DNA of 64,000 nucleotides, taken from Aquabacterium sp. A7-Y (lineage in GTDB: Bacteria > Pseudomonadota > Gammaproteobacteria > Burkholderiales > Burkholderiaceae_C). This document shows, piece by piece, positions 1-8,367 of this stretch (its first letter is position 1; every line of letters starts with the position of its first letter). The notes below the pieces were generated by a model that saw only the letters and a list, made by a program, of their open reading frames with translations, did not search any database and was not told the DNA's origin. The translations under genes and the position numbers were made by a program. The DNA is taken from the NCBI RefSeq assembly GCF_026153205.1, contig NZ_JAPFBW010000031.1, positions 1 through 64,000 on the forward strand, given 5' to 3'.

Positions 1-28
1 TGTTGGTGTTGGTGTTGGTGTTGGTGTT
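1..28. repeat. Hexanucleotide tandem tract (TGTTGG)n
   Basis: Four complete TGTTGG units plus a partial fifth run from the first base, so the array may begin before the window. It lies in non-coding DNA upstream of the hairpin-rich element. Such short tandem tracts can change copy number by slippage, but no gene or promoter is seen close enough to be affected. Confidence 0.75.
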
Positions 29-59
29 TCGGGCCCCGTGTGGGGCGGCTAGGAGCGCA

Positions 60-330
60 GGGGTTGGGAGGTTGCCCCGCCCGCAGGGCGGGGTCGGCGA
101 GCACTGTCCGAGGTCCGTTTGAAGGGTGCGAAGCGCCCTTCAAAAAGGCCGAGTTGCGCAGCCGCCTCCCAACCCCGAGCACCGCAGCGGACCCTCCTCG
201 CGCAGCGAGGAGGGCGCCCCACTCGGGGTCGCCTTTCTTTGCCTACTTTCTTTGGCGAGGCAAAGAAAGTAGGTGCGCTGCCGGGCGCACATCCCGGCAT
301 CGCCCGCAGGGCGCGCCTGCGCCAGCAGGC
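60..330. repeat. Hairpin-rich intergenic element (dispersed-repeat-like)
   Basis: Three inverted repeats sit close together: 121-141 (9-bp stem with one G-U pair, GAA loop), 192-214 (perfect 10-bp stem, GCA loop) and 242-273 (perfect 13-bp stem built on TACTTTCTTTG and CAAAGAAAGTA). The third resembles a purine-tract inverted repeat that I recall as common between genes in Burkholderiales and Xanthomonadales genomes; that link is from memory. The rest of 1-528 holds CA-rich low-complexity sequence (about 350-400) and a C-rich tract (about 425-460), and no credible gene. Confidence 0.6.
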
Positions 331-528
331 TTCAATGCAACGAACACAACCCCCCCCAGAAACAGAAACAGACACAGACACAAGCCAAAGCACACCTCGC
401 CCCTTCGCCCCTCCGCAGTCCATTTGCCCCCCACCCCACCACCCCCTCCCCCCGCTCTACCTTCTGCTGCATCGGCCACCCGGGCGCATCCTGCCCCGTC
501 CAGCCATCGAAGTCGAAGGGAGAACTGC

Positions 529-1092
529 GTGCAAACGATGTGGGCAGAACGAGGCGCTGTGACAACGGCAGAGCTGCGCATCGACGCGGCAGGTCCGGCC
601 GATGTGCAGGACATCGCCGCGATCTACAACAGCACGCTGCCGCCGGCGCCTGCAGGTATCGCGATCCCCGGCATGCCGCGCCGCATGGGGCTGGAGGAAG
701 CACAAGGCTGGCTGCGCCTGCATGAGCTGTCCCACCGGCCGCTGTGGGTGGCGCGCAGCGCCGGCCAGGCGATCGCCTGGCTCAGCCACCTCGGCTACTT
801 CGACCGGCCCGGCTGCGAGGCCACCGCCGAACTGGCCGTCTATGTCGCGCGCGGCTGGCAAGGCTGCGGCATCGGCCGTCAGCTGGTCGAGCGCGCCGTC
901 GCGCATGCGCTCGACGGCGGCTACGAACGCCTGCTCGCACAGATCTGGAGCGACAACCACGCCAGCCTCGCGCTCTTCTCCAAGGCCGGCTTCCTGCCCT
1001 GGGGACGCTTGCCCGGTGCCGTGCGCATCGGCGCGCGGCGCTGCGACATGGTCATCCTCGGCATGGAGCTGCGCCGCGACGGCGCCGCCTGA
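529..1092 (+). CDS. GNAT N-acetyltransferase, phosphinothricin acetyltransferase-like
   Basis: The 187-residue product has the GNAT fold: an N-terminal strand and helix (DVQDIAAIYN), the acetyl-CoA pyrophosphate-binding loop GWQGCGIGRQLVE, and the C-terminal SDNHASLALFSKAGF segment typical of the PAT/YncA-like branch, which acetylates small amines. The real substrate is unknown. I place the start at GTG 529 because AAGGGAG lies 6-7 bases upstream; ATG 538 and GTG 559 are alternatives. The reading frame stays open further upstream, but that part is low-complexity repeat translation and was discarded. It lies 17 bp before sctU on the same strand and may be cotranscribed with it, although it is not a usual secretion gene. 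Confidence 0.82.
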   Translation: MQTMWAERGAVTTAELRIDAAGPADVQDIAAIYNSTLPPAPAGIAIPGMPRRMGLEEAQGWLRLHELSHRPLWVARSAGQAIAWLSHLGYFDRPGCEATAELAVYVARGWQGCGIGRQLVERAVAHALDGGYERLLAQIWSDNHASLALFSKAGFLPWGRLPGAVRIGARRCDMVILGMELRRDGAA

Positions 1093-1109
1093 CAGGAAGG
1101 ACCCCGGCC

Positions 1110-2198
1110 ATGTCCGGCGAAAAGACCGAAGAGCCAACCCAGAAGAAGCTCGACGACGCACGCAAGAAGGGCCAGAACGCCAAGAGCCAGGACGTCAACG
1201 CGGCCGCCGGCCTGTTCGCCCTCACGGTCTGCCTCACGGCCGCCGCCTCGATGTCGGGACAGCACCTGGTCGCGCTGTTCACCCTCGCGACCGGGCCGGC
1301 CCTGACCGTTGGCGACAACCAGCAAATGCACGCGCTCGCGATGGCGATGCTGCGCGAGGCCGGACTGCTGGTGCTGCCCTACCTCGCCGTGTCGGTCGCC
1401 ATGGGACTGGTGGCCTCCTTCGCGCAGGTCGGCTTCAACCTCAGCTTCGAGCCGCTGACGCCCAACTTCGACAAGGTCAATCCCGGATCCGGCATCAAGA
1501 AGCTGTTCTCGGTACGTTCCATCATCGACTTCCTCAAGATGGTGCTCAAGGCGGTCGCCCTGGCTGCCGTCGTCTGGGTCATCGTGATGGACCTGCTGCC
1601 GCTCCTGATCGGCGCCAGCGTGCAAAGCCCGGCCGGTATCGCCGCGGTCGCCTGGACCGCGCTGCTCAAGCTGCTGGGCGCGGCGGTGGTCGTCTTCATC
1701 GTGATCGGGCCGGTCGACTTCGGCATCCAGAAGTGGCTGTTCAAGCGCGACCAGAAGATGTCCAAGGACGAGGTCAAGCGCGAATTCAAGGAGATGGACG
1801 GCGACCCGCTCATCAAGGGCCAGCGCCGCCAGCTCGCCCACGAGCTGCTCAACTCCGACCCGAAGGCCCGGGTGCCGACCGCCTCCGTGGTCGTTACCAA
1901 CCCGACCCACTACGCCGTGGCGCTGCGCTACGACCCGCGCGAGACGCCGCTGCCCATCGTGGTCGCCAAGGGCGCCGATGAGCAGGCCGCGCGCATCCGC
2001 GCCCTGGCCGAGCAACACGGCGTGCCCATCGTCGGCAACCCGCCGCTGGCGCGCGCGCTGTTCCGCGTCGGGCTCGACGATCCGATTCCCGAAGCCCTGT
2101 TCGAGGCGGTCGCGGCGGTGCTGCGCTGGGTCGCCCTGATCGAGGAAATCGGCCGCAGCGGCGGCAGCCTGCTGGCGCCGCGCCCCGAGTCCCCCTGA
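1110..2198 (+). CDS. sctU: Type III secretion export apparatus switch protein SctU (HrcU/YscU)
   Basis: The 362-aa protein is a YscU/FlhB family member of normal length. It opens with the typical SGEKTEEPTQKKLDDARKKG, continues through four hydrophobic segments (about residues 28-220) and a cytoplasmic domain, and carries the self-cleavage site NPTH at residues 264-267. Autocleavage between N264 and P265 is the conserved mechanism that switches substrate specificity from needle or pilus subunits to translocators and effectors. The start at ATG 1110 is supported by AGGAAGG about 9 bases upstream. It is the first secretion gene in the window, and sctV follows after 18 bp. Confidence 0.95.
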   Translation: MSGEKTEEPTQKKLDDARKKGQNAKSQDVNAAAGLFALTVCLTAAASMSGQHLVALFTLATGPALTVGDNQQMHALAMAMLREAGLLVLPYLAVSVAMGLVASFAQVGFNLSFEPLTPNFDKVNPGSGIKKLFSVRSIIDFLKMVLKAVALAAVVWVIVMDLLPLLIGASVQSPAGIAAVAWTALLKLLGAAVVVFIVIGPVDFGIQKWLFKRDQKMSKDEVKREFKEMDGDPLIKGQRRQLAHELLNSDPKARVPTASVVVTNPTHYAVALRYDPRETPLPIVVAKGADEQAARIRALAEQHGVPIVGNPPLARALFRVGLDDPIPEALFEAVAAVLRWVALIEEIGRSGGSLLAPRPESP

Positions 2199-2216
2199 CC
2201 TGACGAGAAGATCCCC

Positions 2217-4271
2217 ATGGCCTTGAGACTCAATTCCACCATCGGCAACGACATCTCCATGGCGGTGCTGGTCGTCGCGATCGTGGCGCTGATGGTGCTG
2301 CCGCTGCCTACCCTCGCGATCGACAGCCTGCTGGCCTTCAACATGGCCGTCAGCGTGCTGCTCCTGATGACCTCGCTGTTCATCCCCAACGCGGTGGCGC
2401 TGTCGTCCTTCCCGTCGCTGCTGCTGTTCACCACGCTGTTCCGGCTCTCGCTCAACATCGCCTCGACCAAGGCCATCCTGCTGCACGCCGACGCCGGCCA
2501 CGTGATCGAAAGCTTCGGCGAGCTGGTGGTGGGCGGCAACCTGGTGGTGGGCATCGTCGTGTTCATCATCATCACGGTGGTGCAGTTCATCGTGATCTCC
2601 AAGGGCTCGGAGCGCGTCGCCGAGGTCGGCGCCCGCTTCACGCTGGACGCGATGCCCGGCAAGCAGATGAGCATCGACGCCGACCTGCGCGCCGGCATCC
2701 TCACCGCCGACGAGGCCAAGCGCAAGCGCGCGATGCTGGCGATGGAAAGCCAGATGCACGGCGGCATGGACGGCGCGATGAAGTTCGTCAAGGGCGATGC
2801 GATCGCCGGCCTCATCATCACCCTGATCAACATCCTGGCCGGCATCGTCGTCGGCGTGATGTACCACGGCATGTCGGCCGGCGACGCGGCCAATCGCTTT
2901 GCGGTGCTGTCCATCGGCGACGCGATGGTCTCGCAGATCCCCTCGCTGTTCATCTGCGTGGCCGCCGGCGTGCTGATCACGCGGGTGGCCGACGAACACG
3001 AGAAGAAGCCGCGCTCGCTGGGGCAGGAAATCATCAGCCAGCTGACCACCAATGCCCGCGCGATGTACCTCGCCGCCGCGCTGGTGGTGGGCTTCGCCGC
3101 GGTACCCGGCTTTCCCGTGATTCCCTTCCTGGGACTCGCCGCTGGTCTGGGCTTCGCCGCCTGGGTGCTCGCGAAAAAGCGCCGCAGCGCCGAGGTGGCC
3201 GTGATCTCCAAGCCCATCACCGCGCTGCAGCGCGAGGGCGGCAAGGGCGAGCCGCCCTCCATCCTGCAGCAGGCGCCCCACATCGCCAAGCCGCTGGGCA
3301 TCCGCATGTCGCAGCAGCTCGCGGTGCTGCTCGAAGCCGACCAGCTCGACGAGGCCCTGGCGCGTGAGCGGCAGCGCCTGCAGGCACTGCTGGGCCTGCC
3401 CTTCCCCGGCATCTCGATGTGGGTGGCGCAGGAGCTCGAGGCGCTGAGCTTCGACGTGCTCCTCAATGACGTCCCGGTGTGCTCGGTCGCGGTGCCGGGG
3501 CGCCTGCTGTGGCTCAGCGACGCGCAGTCGCCGCTGGCGGCAAAGGCGCAGCGCCACGCCCCGCTGATGGGCCAGGCCGAGTCGCTCTGGCTGCCGCCCG
3601 AGGCCGTGCCCGAGGACCAGCGCGCGATCTGCCTGGGGCTGGAGCAGGTGATCGCGCGCCAGGTGATGACGGTGCTGCGTTTCCATGCCCACCTCTTCAT
3701 GGGCGTGCAGGAGGTGCAGTGGGTGATCGACCGCGCGATGCCCGATTACCCCGGCCTGGTCGCCGAGGCGCAGAAGATCCTGCCGCTGCAGCGCATTGCC
3801 GAGGTGCTGCGCCGCCTGCTGGAGGAGCAGGTGCCGATCCGCAACCTGCGCAGCATCCTGGAAAGCCTGATCGCCTGGGGCCCCAAGGAAAAGGACATGC
3901 TGCTGCTGACCGAATACGTGCGCGGCGACCTGGGCCGCTACCTCGCCTTCGAGGCCGCCGCGGGACAGGGCCATGTGGCTGCCATCCTGCTCGATCCGAA
4001 CCTGGAGCAGGCGATCCGCCAGTGCATCAAGCCGACCCCGGCCGGCAACTACCTGGCGATGCCGCCCGACGCGGTGCAGGCCATCACCGACAAGGTGGCC
4101 GAGATCGCCGGCACCGAGGCGCGCCAGGGCGTTGCCCTGGTGACCTCGATGGACATCCGCCGCTATGTCAAGAAGATGATCGAGGCGCGGCTGCACTGGC
4201 TGCGCGTCTATTCCTACCAGGAACTCAGCAGCCTGGTGGAGCTGCGGCCGATCGGCCGGGTGAGTGCGTGA
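2217..4271 (+). CDS. sctV: Type III secretion export gate protein SctV (HrcV/LcrD)
   Basis: The 684-aa FHIPEP-family protein has an N-terminal membrane half (about residues 15-330) with conserved FPSLLLFTTLFRLSLNIAST and the loop around MPGKQMSIDADLRAG, and a C-terminal cytoplasmic half that forms the nonameric ring in the SctV family. It gates export and docks chaperone-effector complexes together with SctU and the ATPase. Full length and intact motifs argue for function. Its stop codon overlaps the ATG of the next gene (TGATG at 4269-4273), which indicates translational coupling. Confidence 0.96.
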   Translation: MALRLNSTIGNDISMAVLVVAIVALMVLPLPTLAIDSLLAFNMAVSVLLLMTSLFIPNAVALSSFPSLLLFTTLFRLSLNIASTKAILLHADAGHVIESFGELVVGGNLVVGIVVFIIITVVQFIVISKGSERVAEVGARFTLDAMPGKQMSIDADLRAGILTADEAKRKRAMLAMESQMHGGMDGAMKFVKGDAIAGLIITLINILAGIVVGVMYHGMSAGDAANRFAVLSIGDAMVSQIPSLFICVAAGVLITRVADEHEKKPRSLGQEIISQLTTNARAMYLAAALVVGFAAVPGFPVIPFLGLAAGLGFAAWVLAKKRRSAEVAVISKPITALQREGGKGEPPSILQQAPHIAKPLGIRMSQQLAVLLEADQLDEALARERQRLQALLGLPFPGISMWVAQELEALSFDVLLNDVPVCSVAVPGRLLWLSDAQSPLAAKAQRHAPLMGQAESLWLPPEAVPEDQRAICLGLEQVIARQVMTVLRFHAHLFMGVQEVQWVIDRAMPDYPGLVAEAQKILPLQRIAEVLRRLLEEQVPIRNLRSILESLIAWGPKEKDMLLLTEYVRGDLGRYLAFEAAAGQGHVAAILLDPNLEQAIRQCIKPTPAGNYLAMPPDAVQAITDKVAEIAGTEARQGVALVTSMDIRRYVKKMIEARLHWLRVYSYQELSSLVELRPIGRVSA

Positions 4272-4936
4272 TGAGCGACCGGGACTTGCGCCGCCCGCGC
4301 CGCATCATCGCGGGCCCGGAGTTGCCGCCGGTCCCGCCTGCGGCGCCCTTGCCGCAACAGGCCGAACGTTTCCAGCGCAACCTGTCGCAAGGCCGGCGCG
4401 GCGAAACAGCGCCACCGCGCGGGCCCGCCCTGCCTACGGGCGCGTCCGCGGCCCCAGCGCTCAAGGCCCCGGCGGGCGAGGCGCGGCCCACCCCACCCGC
4501 CGCTGCGCCTCGCACGCAGCTGGAGCCGGCGCCCACGTTCGAACCGGTGGAGGCCGGCGAAGCGGTGGAGAACGCTGCCGGCACGGCATGGAGCGAGGAG
4601 CCGCCGGCCGCCGAGCCGCCTTCCGACCTGCCGCCCGGCCGGGACCGCCCCGCCGCGCTGCCCGCGTGGGAAACCGAGCTGGCCCAGCTGGTCGCGACGC
4701 TGTGCCGCAAGGCCGACCCGGCCTTCGAGAACTGGAGCGTGATGGTGCCGCTGAACCCGGCGGTCCTGCCCCACACCGAACTGCGCCTGAGCCTTTCGCC
4801 GCTGCGGCTGTCGCTTCGGTTCCAGAGCGCCTCGACCGAGTCGACCCGCCTAGTCTTGACCCACACGCCGCAGCTGCGGCGCCTGCTGGAGCCGGCCCTG
4901 CCGACACCGCGCGAGATCGAGATCGACGTCCTATGA
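4271..4936 (+). CDS. sctP: Type III secretion HpaP-like protein (SctP, needle/pilus length and switch regulator)
   Basis: The 221-aa protein is proline- and alanine-rich for about 130 residues and ends in a compact domain (about 140-221) with WSVMVPLNPAVLPHTELRLS and a leucine-rich C terminus. This is the usual shape of HpaP/SctP proteins, which diverge strongly in the N-terminal part. The main evidence is position: hpaP lies between hrcV and hrcQ in Hrp2 clusters, exactly as here. Family members interact with SctU and control the order of secretion. The ATG at 4271 overlaps the sctV stop, and its own end overlaps sctQ by four bases. Confidence 0.78.
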   Translation: MSDRDLRRPRRIIAGPELPPVPPAAPLPQQAERFQRNLSQGRRGETAPPRGPALPTGASAAPALKAPAGEARPTPPAAAPRTQLEPAPTFEPVEAGEAVENAAGTAWSEEPPAAEPPSDLPPGRDRPAALPAWETELAQLVATLCRKADPAFENWSVMVPLNPAVLPHTELRLSLSPLRLSLRFQSASTESTRLVLTHTPQLRRLLEPALPTPREIEIDVL

Positions 4937-5976
4937 ACCGCGACCCTCTCCCCGCCGCCGATTGTCAGCCGCTGGCCCGCCGCCTGCGCCGCGTGAGCCG
5001 CGAACAGGCGCGGGTCTCGAGGCTGGCCTTCGATACACGCATCCAGCAGGGCCTGGCCGCCTGCGCCGGCCAGCCGTGGCTGGGCGTCGCCTCGCACCTG
5101 CCGATCGCCGATGCGGCGCTGCTGGAGATCGAGACCGCCGAGGGCCGGCTGCAGCTGGAGATCGACAGCGCGGCCAGCCCGGCCCTGCAGCTGGCGCTGG
5201 CCCTGCCCGAGGACCAGCTCGCCTGCGAGGTCGCCGGCTTGGTGCTCGCGCCGCTGCTGCAGGGGCTGGAGGGGGCGGTCACCGGCCTGCGCGTGCTGGG
5301 CCGCCAGCTCGGCGCGGGCCGTGCGCCGTCCGGCACCGGCCGCTATGAGCAGGCCACGGTGGTCACGCCGACGACCAAGGTCGCGGTGCGCGACGTCGAC
5401 GACAAGCTGGCGCGCCACCTGCGTGGCCTCTGGTGCACGCCGCGCGCCGGCACCTTGGCCGCCTGGGCCGGCTTGCGGCTGCGTCCACGGCTGCAGCTGA
5501 CGGAGCGATTGCTGCCTTGCGGTGTGCTGGACCAGCTGGACCAGGGCGACATCGTCCTGACCGGCTCGTCGGGCGCGCCGCTCACCTATCGATGGATCAC
5601 AGGAATGGGCATCACGATGCAGGCCGAAGCCGAACTGGACCTCAAGCAACAGAAGTTCACCGTGGCGCAGCCGCCGCGGCTGCAGTCCGACGCGCCGCCG
5701 GACGGCGACGGCGAAGTCCGGTCGCTGGACCGCCTGCAGGACCTGCAGGTGCCGGTGGCCTTCGAAATCGATACCGCGCGCATCAGCCTCGCCGAGCTAG
5801 CGAGCATCCGCCCGGGTTATGTCATCGAGCTCGATGCGCCCTTGCAGCAGGCCGCGGTGCGCCTGGTCTGCCACGGCCAGACCGTGGGCTGCGGCCAGCT
5901 GGTGGCCATCGGCGACCAGCTGGGCGTGCGCATCACCCAGATGGAGGTCCGGCATGACGCCGCTGCCCAGCGCTGA
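4933..5976 (+). CDS. sctQ: Type III secretion cytoplasmic ring (sorting platform) protein SctQ (HrcQ)
   Basis: The 347-aa protein has a variable N-terminal domain and a C-terminal SpoA (surface presentation of antigens) domain at about residues 265-340, with LQDLQVPVAFEIDTARISLAEL and the closing GVRITQMEV. SctQ builds the cytosolic sorting platform below the export gate. The start ATG at 4933 overlaps the sctP stop (ATGA). Its last 23 bases overlap the start of sctR. In some bacteria an internal start makes a short C-terminal SctQ product; I see no clear internal ribosome site here to support that. Confidence 0.9.
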   Translation: MNRDPLPAADCQPLARRLRRVSREQARVSRLAFDTRIQQGLAACAGQPWLGVASHLPIADAALLEIETAEGRLQLEIDSAASPALQLALALPEDQLACEVAGLVLAPLLQGLEGAVTGLRVLGRQLGAGRAPSGTGRYEQATVVTPTTKVAVRDVDDKLARHLRGLWCTPRAGTLAAWAGLRLRPRLQLTERLLPCGVLDQLDQGDIVLTGSSGAPLTYRWITGMGITMQAEAELDLKQQKFTVAQPPRLQSDAPPDGDGEVRSLDRLQDLQVPVAFEIDTARISLAELASIRPGYVIELDAPLQQAAVRLVCHGQTVGCGQLVAIGDQLGVRITQMEVRHDAAAQR

Positions 5977-6619
5977 CCCGGTCTCGCTGTTCCTGGTGCT
6001 GGTGGCGCTGGCGGTGCTGCCCTTCGCGGCGATGGTGGTGACCTCCTACACCAAGATCGTCGTGGTGCTGGGCCTGCTGCGCAATGCCATCGGCGTGCAG
6101 CAGGTGCCGCCCAACATGGTGCTCAACGGCGTGGCGCTGATCATCTCCTGCTACGTGATGGCGCCGGTGCTGATGGAGGCCTCGCGCAGCATGGGGCTGG
6201 GCAGCCAGCAAGCCGGCGGCAATTCCAACGCCCAGCAGCTGCTGCACGCGGCCGACGCGGCGCGCGAGCCCTTCCGGCGTTTCCTCGACAAACATGCCGA
6301 GGAACGCGAGAAGCAGTTTTTCCTCAAGTCGGCCGCGCTGGTCTGGCCGGCCGAGGAGGCGCGCCAGCTGCAGAAGAACGACCTGCTGGTGCTGGCGCCG
6401 GCCTTCCTGCTCACCGAGCTGGTCGAGGCCTTCCGCATCGGCTTCCTGCTTTACCTGGCCTTCATCGTGGTGGACCTGGTGATTGCCAACGTGCTGCTCG
6501 CGATGGGCTTGTCGCAGGTCACGCCGACCAACGTCGCCATCCCCTTCAAGCTGCTGCTGTTCGTGGTGCTCGACGGCTGGCCCAAGCTGGTCCACGGGCT
6601 GGTGCTGACCTACCGCTGA
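5954..6619 (+). CDS. sctR: Type III secretion export apparatus protein SctR (HrcR)
   Basis: This 221-aa FliP/SctR protein is of normal size. It shows SYTKIVVVLGLLRNAIGVQQ near the N terminus, the conserved PPNMVLNGVAL, and a C-terminal pair of membrane segments around VNVLLAMGLSQVTPTNVAIP-type sequence. Members of this family form the core of the inner-membrane export gate with SctS and SctT. The chosen ATG at 5954 follows GGAGG at 5943-5947 with 6-bp spacing and lies within the end of sctQ, so the two are probably coupled. sctS follows after 8 bp. Confidence 0.95.
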   Translation: MTPLPSADPVSLFLVLVALAVLPFAAMVVTSYTKIVVVLGLLRNAIGVQQVPPNMVLNGVALIISCYVMAPVLMEASRSMGLGSQQAGGNSNAQQLLHAADAAREPFRRFLDKHAEEREKQFFLKSAALVWPAEEARQLQKNDLLVLAPAFLLTELVEAFRIGFLLYLAFIVVDLVIANVLLAMGLSQVTPTNVAIPFKLLLFVVLDGWPKLVHGLVLTYR

Positions 6620-6627
6620 GGGCCGCG

Positions 6628-6888
6628 ATGTCCTACGACACCATCATCCAACTCACCTCCGAAGCGCTGATGATGTGCGTGCTGCTGTCGCTGCCGGCGG
6701 TGGCGATCTCGGCCATCGTCGGCCTGCTGGTGTCCTTCTTCCAGGCCATCACCTCGCTGCAGGACTCCAGCATCTCGCAGGGCATCAAGCTGCTCGCCGT
6801 CACGGTGGTGGTGTTCATCGCCGCGCCCTGGGCCGGTGCCACGCTGCTGCGCTTCTCGGAAAACATCCTGGAGACGCTGTTCCGATGA
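6628..6888 (+). CDS. sctS: Type III secretion export apparatus protein SctS (HrcS)
   Basis: The 86-aa FliQ/SctS family protein has two hydrophobic helices (about residues 12-38 and 52-76) separated by the conserved FFQAITSLQDSSIS loop. Together with SctR and SctT it forms the export gate. Its stop codon overlaps the start of the next gene (ATGA at 6885-6888). sctT is not seen in this window; in Hrp2 clusters it lies in a different operon, presumably to the left here. Confidence 0.95.
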   Translation: MSYDTIIQLTSEALMMCVLLSLPAVAISAIVGLLVSFFQAITSLQDSSISQGIKLLAVTVVVFIAAPWAGATLLRFSENILETLFR

Positions 6889-7817
6889 GCTCTTCGATGA
6901 AAACCAGCCAGGCTCGCGAGAGCGCCGCCGCCTTGCTGCGCCAGGAGCGCACCGAGCAGCGCGAGCGCAAGGCCAACGAGTCGCGGCATGAGCACGGCCA
7001 GTTCGGCGGCTATGTGTTCCGCCCGCTGCGATCGCGGCCCTCGTCGGTACAGCTGCCCTCGCTGCGCCGGCCGCCGCGTGCCGCCGGTCCGCGGCCGCGA
7101 CCGCCGGCGAACCACGCGGCCCAGCACCACGACGAGCCGCTGACGCACGACCGCGACCCGAATGCCAATGCCTGGCTGCTGCAGGACGACAAGCCGCGCC
7201 GGGTGGCCGAGCAGGACGCGGGCTGCGGCAGCGGCGGAGACAGCGCCGGCGGCAACGACGAACACCGGCGCATGCTGGCGCGGGCGCAGGCCAACGCGAT
7301 GCTGCAGCGCTCGGCCTGGCGCAGCCTGCCCGATCCGGCGCCCCCGGCGCAGGCCTTCCGGGCGGCGCTGCTCGGCGCGGCGCTGCCCGGTGCGGCCGCG
7401 CTGTTCGGGTCGCCGCCCGCTGCCGGCAGCAGCGGGCAACGCGAACTGCTGCAGGCGGTGATCTCCCTGGTGAGCGCGGCGGCGCGGCGGGAACCGACAG
7501 ACGGCCCGGCGCCCGCGCTGGCCGGCACGATGATGGCGGCGGCCCAGGCCTTTCTTCAGCGTTGCAAAAGCGGTGAGCCGCTGAACCTGGGCCAGGTCAA
7601 GGAGGCTTTGCTGTCGGCGCAGCGGCAAGCGCCTTTGAAGGCGGGCCAGGGAGACAAGGCGCAGGATGCGAAGGTGCAGAACGCGCTGCTGTTGCTGCCG
7701 CTGCTGGTGCTCAACCTGTCGCGGCCGCGCACCGGCGACCAGCACGGCCTGGCCGTGGACCGCCTGCAGCTGATGCGCCAGTCCCAGGCCTTCGCGGCGG
7801 GCTGGCTGCGGGTATGA
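6885..7817 (+). CDS. HpaA-like type III secretion control protein (assigned mainly by gene order)
   Basis: The 310-aa hydrophilic protein has a polar N terminus rich in Ser, Arg and Glu (residues 1-40), an arginine- and proline-rich stretch (about 48-80), a variable middle, and an alanine/leucine-rich C-terminal region ending in RLQLMRQSQAFAAGWLRV. It follows hrcS directly with an ATGA overlap. In Xanthomonas Hrp2 clusters that slot holds hpaA, which encodes a secreted regulator that binds HpaB. Size and slot fit, but I cannot show sequence homology by eye. A needle-length or translocon-related protein is the main alternative. Confidence 0.6.
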   Translation: MSSSMKTSQARESAAALLRQERTEQRERKANESRHEHGQFGGYVFRPLRSRPSSVQLPSLRRPPRAAGPRPRPPANHAAQHHDEPLTHDRDPNANAWLLQDDKPRRVAEQDAGCGSGGDSAGGNDEHRRMLARAQANAMLQRSAWRSLPDPAPPAQAFRAALLGAALPGAAALFGSPPAAGSSGQRELLQAVISLVSAAARREPTDGPAPALAGTMMAAAQAFLQRCKSGEPLNLGQVKEALLSAQRQAPLKAGQGDKAQDAKVQNALLLLPLLVLNLSRPRTGDQHGLAVDRLQLMRQSQAFAAGWLRV

Positions 7818-7901
7818 GCCTCGCCCGGCCGCCCGAAGGGGCTCGCACCGCAGTGCGTAGCACGGAGGTTACCCAATGAGCCTTGTTTCTGGAGCACTGG
7901 C

Positions 7902-8357
7902 GTGAACGTGCAGGTCTATGCCGACCTCGTCTATGAGCTGTGCCACGTCATCGGGCTGCCCGACGCCGACGAGGTGCTGCGCCGCGGCGCCATCGAGGTC
8001 GAGGGTTTCGAGGTGCTGCTGGGCTACTACGACTCGGACCCGCAGGCGATGTACCTGAACTTCCACTTCGGCATCGTCACCGCGGGCCGCAGCCTGCGCA
8101 TCTTCCAGCTGTTGCTCGAATCCAACCTCACGGTCTATGCGCAGGACCAGGCCCAGCTCGGCCTCAACCCGGATACCGGCGGCGTGCTGCTGATCGTGCG
8201 CATTCCGCTCGGCCCGGAGGTCGACGGCCCCTGGCTGGCCGAGACCCTGACGCACTACACCGAGCACGGCCGCTACTGGCGCGACAACCTGCTCAATGCC
8301 AGCGACGAGATGTTCACCGGGCTGTGCGCGGGCGACTACTTCTGGCTCAAGGCCTGA
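7902..8357 (+). CDS. hpaB: CesT-family type III secretion chaperone, HpaB-like
   Basis: The 151-aa acidic protein has the alternating helix-strand pattern of class I secretion chaperones (CesT/HpaB): a first helix MNVQVYADLVYELCHVIG, then strands with MYLNFHFGIV and RIFQLLLESNLTV, and a C-terminal helix. HpaB is a general exit-control chaperone that binds many effectors and guides them to the secretion ATPase. The start is GTG 7902, with GGAG at 7891-7894. It lies 84 bp after the HpaA-like gene, and a large candidate effector follows downstream. Where Xanthomonas has hrcD, hrpD6 and hrpE between hpaA and hpaB, this cluster has none. Confidence 0.8.
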   Translation: MNVQVYADLVYELCHVIGLPDADEVLRRGAIEVEGFEVLLGYYDSDPQAMYLNFHFGIVTAGRSLRIFQLLLESNLTVYAQDQAQLGLNPDTGGVLLIVRIPLGPEVDGPWLAETLTHYTEHGRYWRDNLLNASDEMFTGLCAGDYFWLKA

Positions 8358-8367
8358 GCCGTGCGCG

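Noticed and set aside
1-28. Start of a CRISPR array
   Set aside because: Simple hexamer tandem repeat without spacers or cas genes.
404-428. Possible PIP box upstream of the GNAT/sctU genes
   Set aside because: TTCGC at 404 is followed after 15 bases by TTGCC, which breaks the core; too weak to call.
40-528. N-terminal extension of the GNAT protein
   Set aside because: The frame is open, but it translates repeat and low-complexity DNA; the GTG at 529 has a good ribosome site.
921-4196. Long minus-strand frame of about 1090 codons opposite sctU and sctV
   Set aside because: Rich in His, Gln, Arg and Asp, no domain, and exactly opposite two well-supported genes; typical GC-rich antisense shadow.
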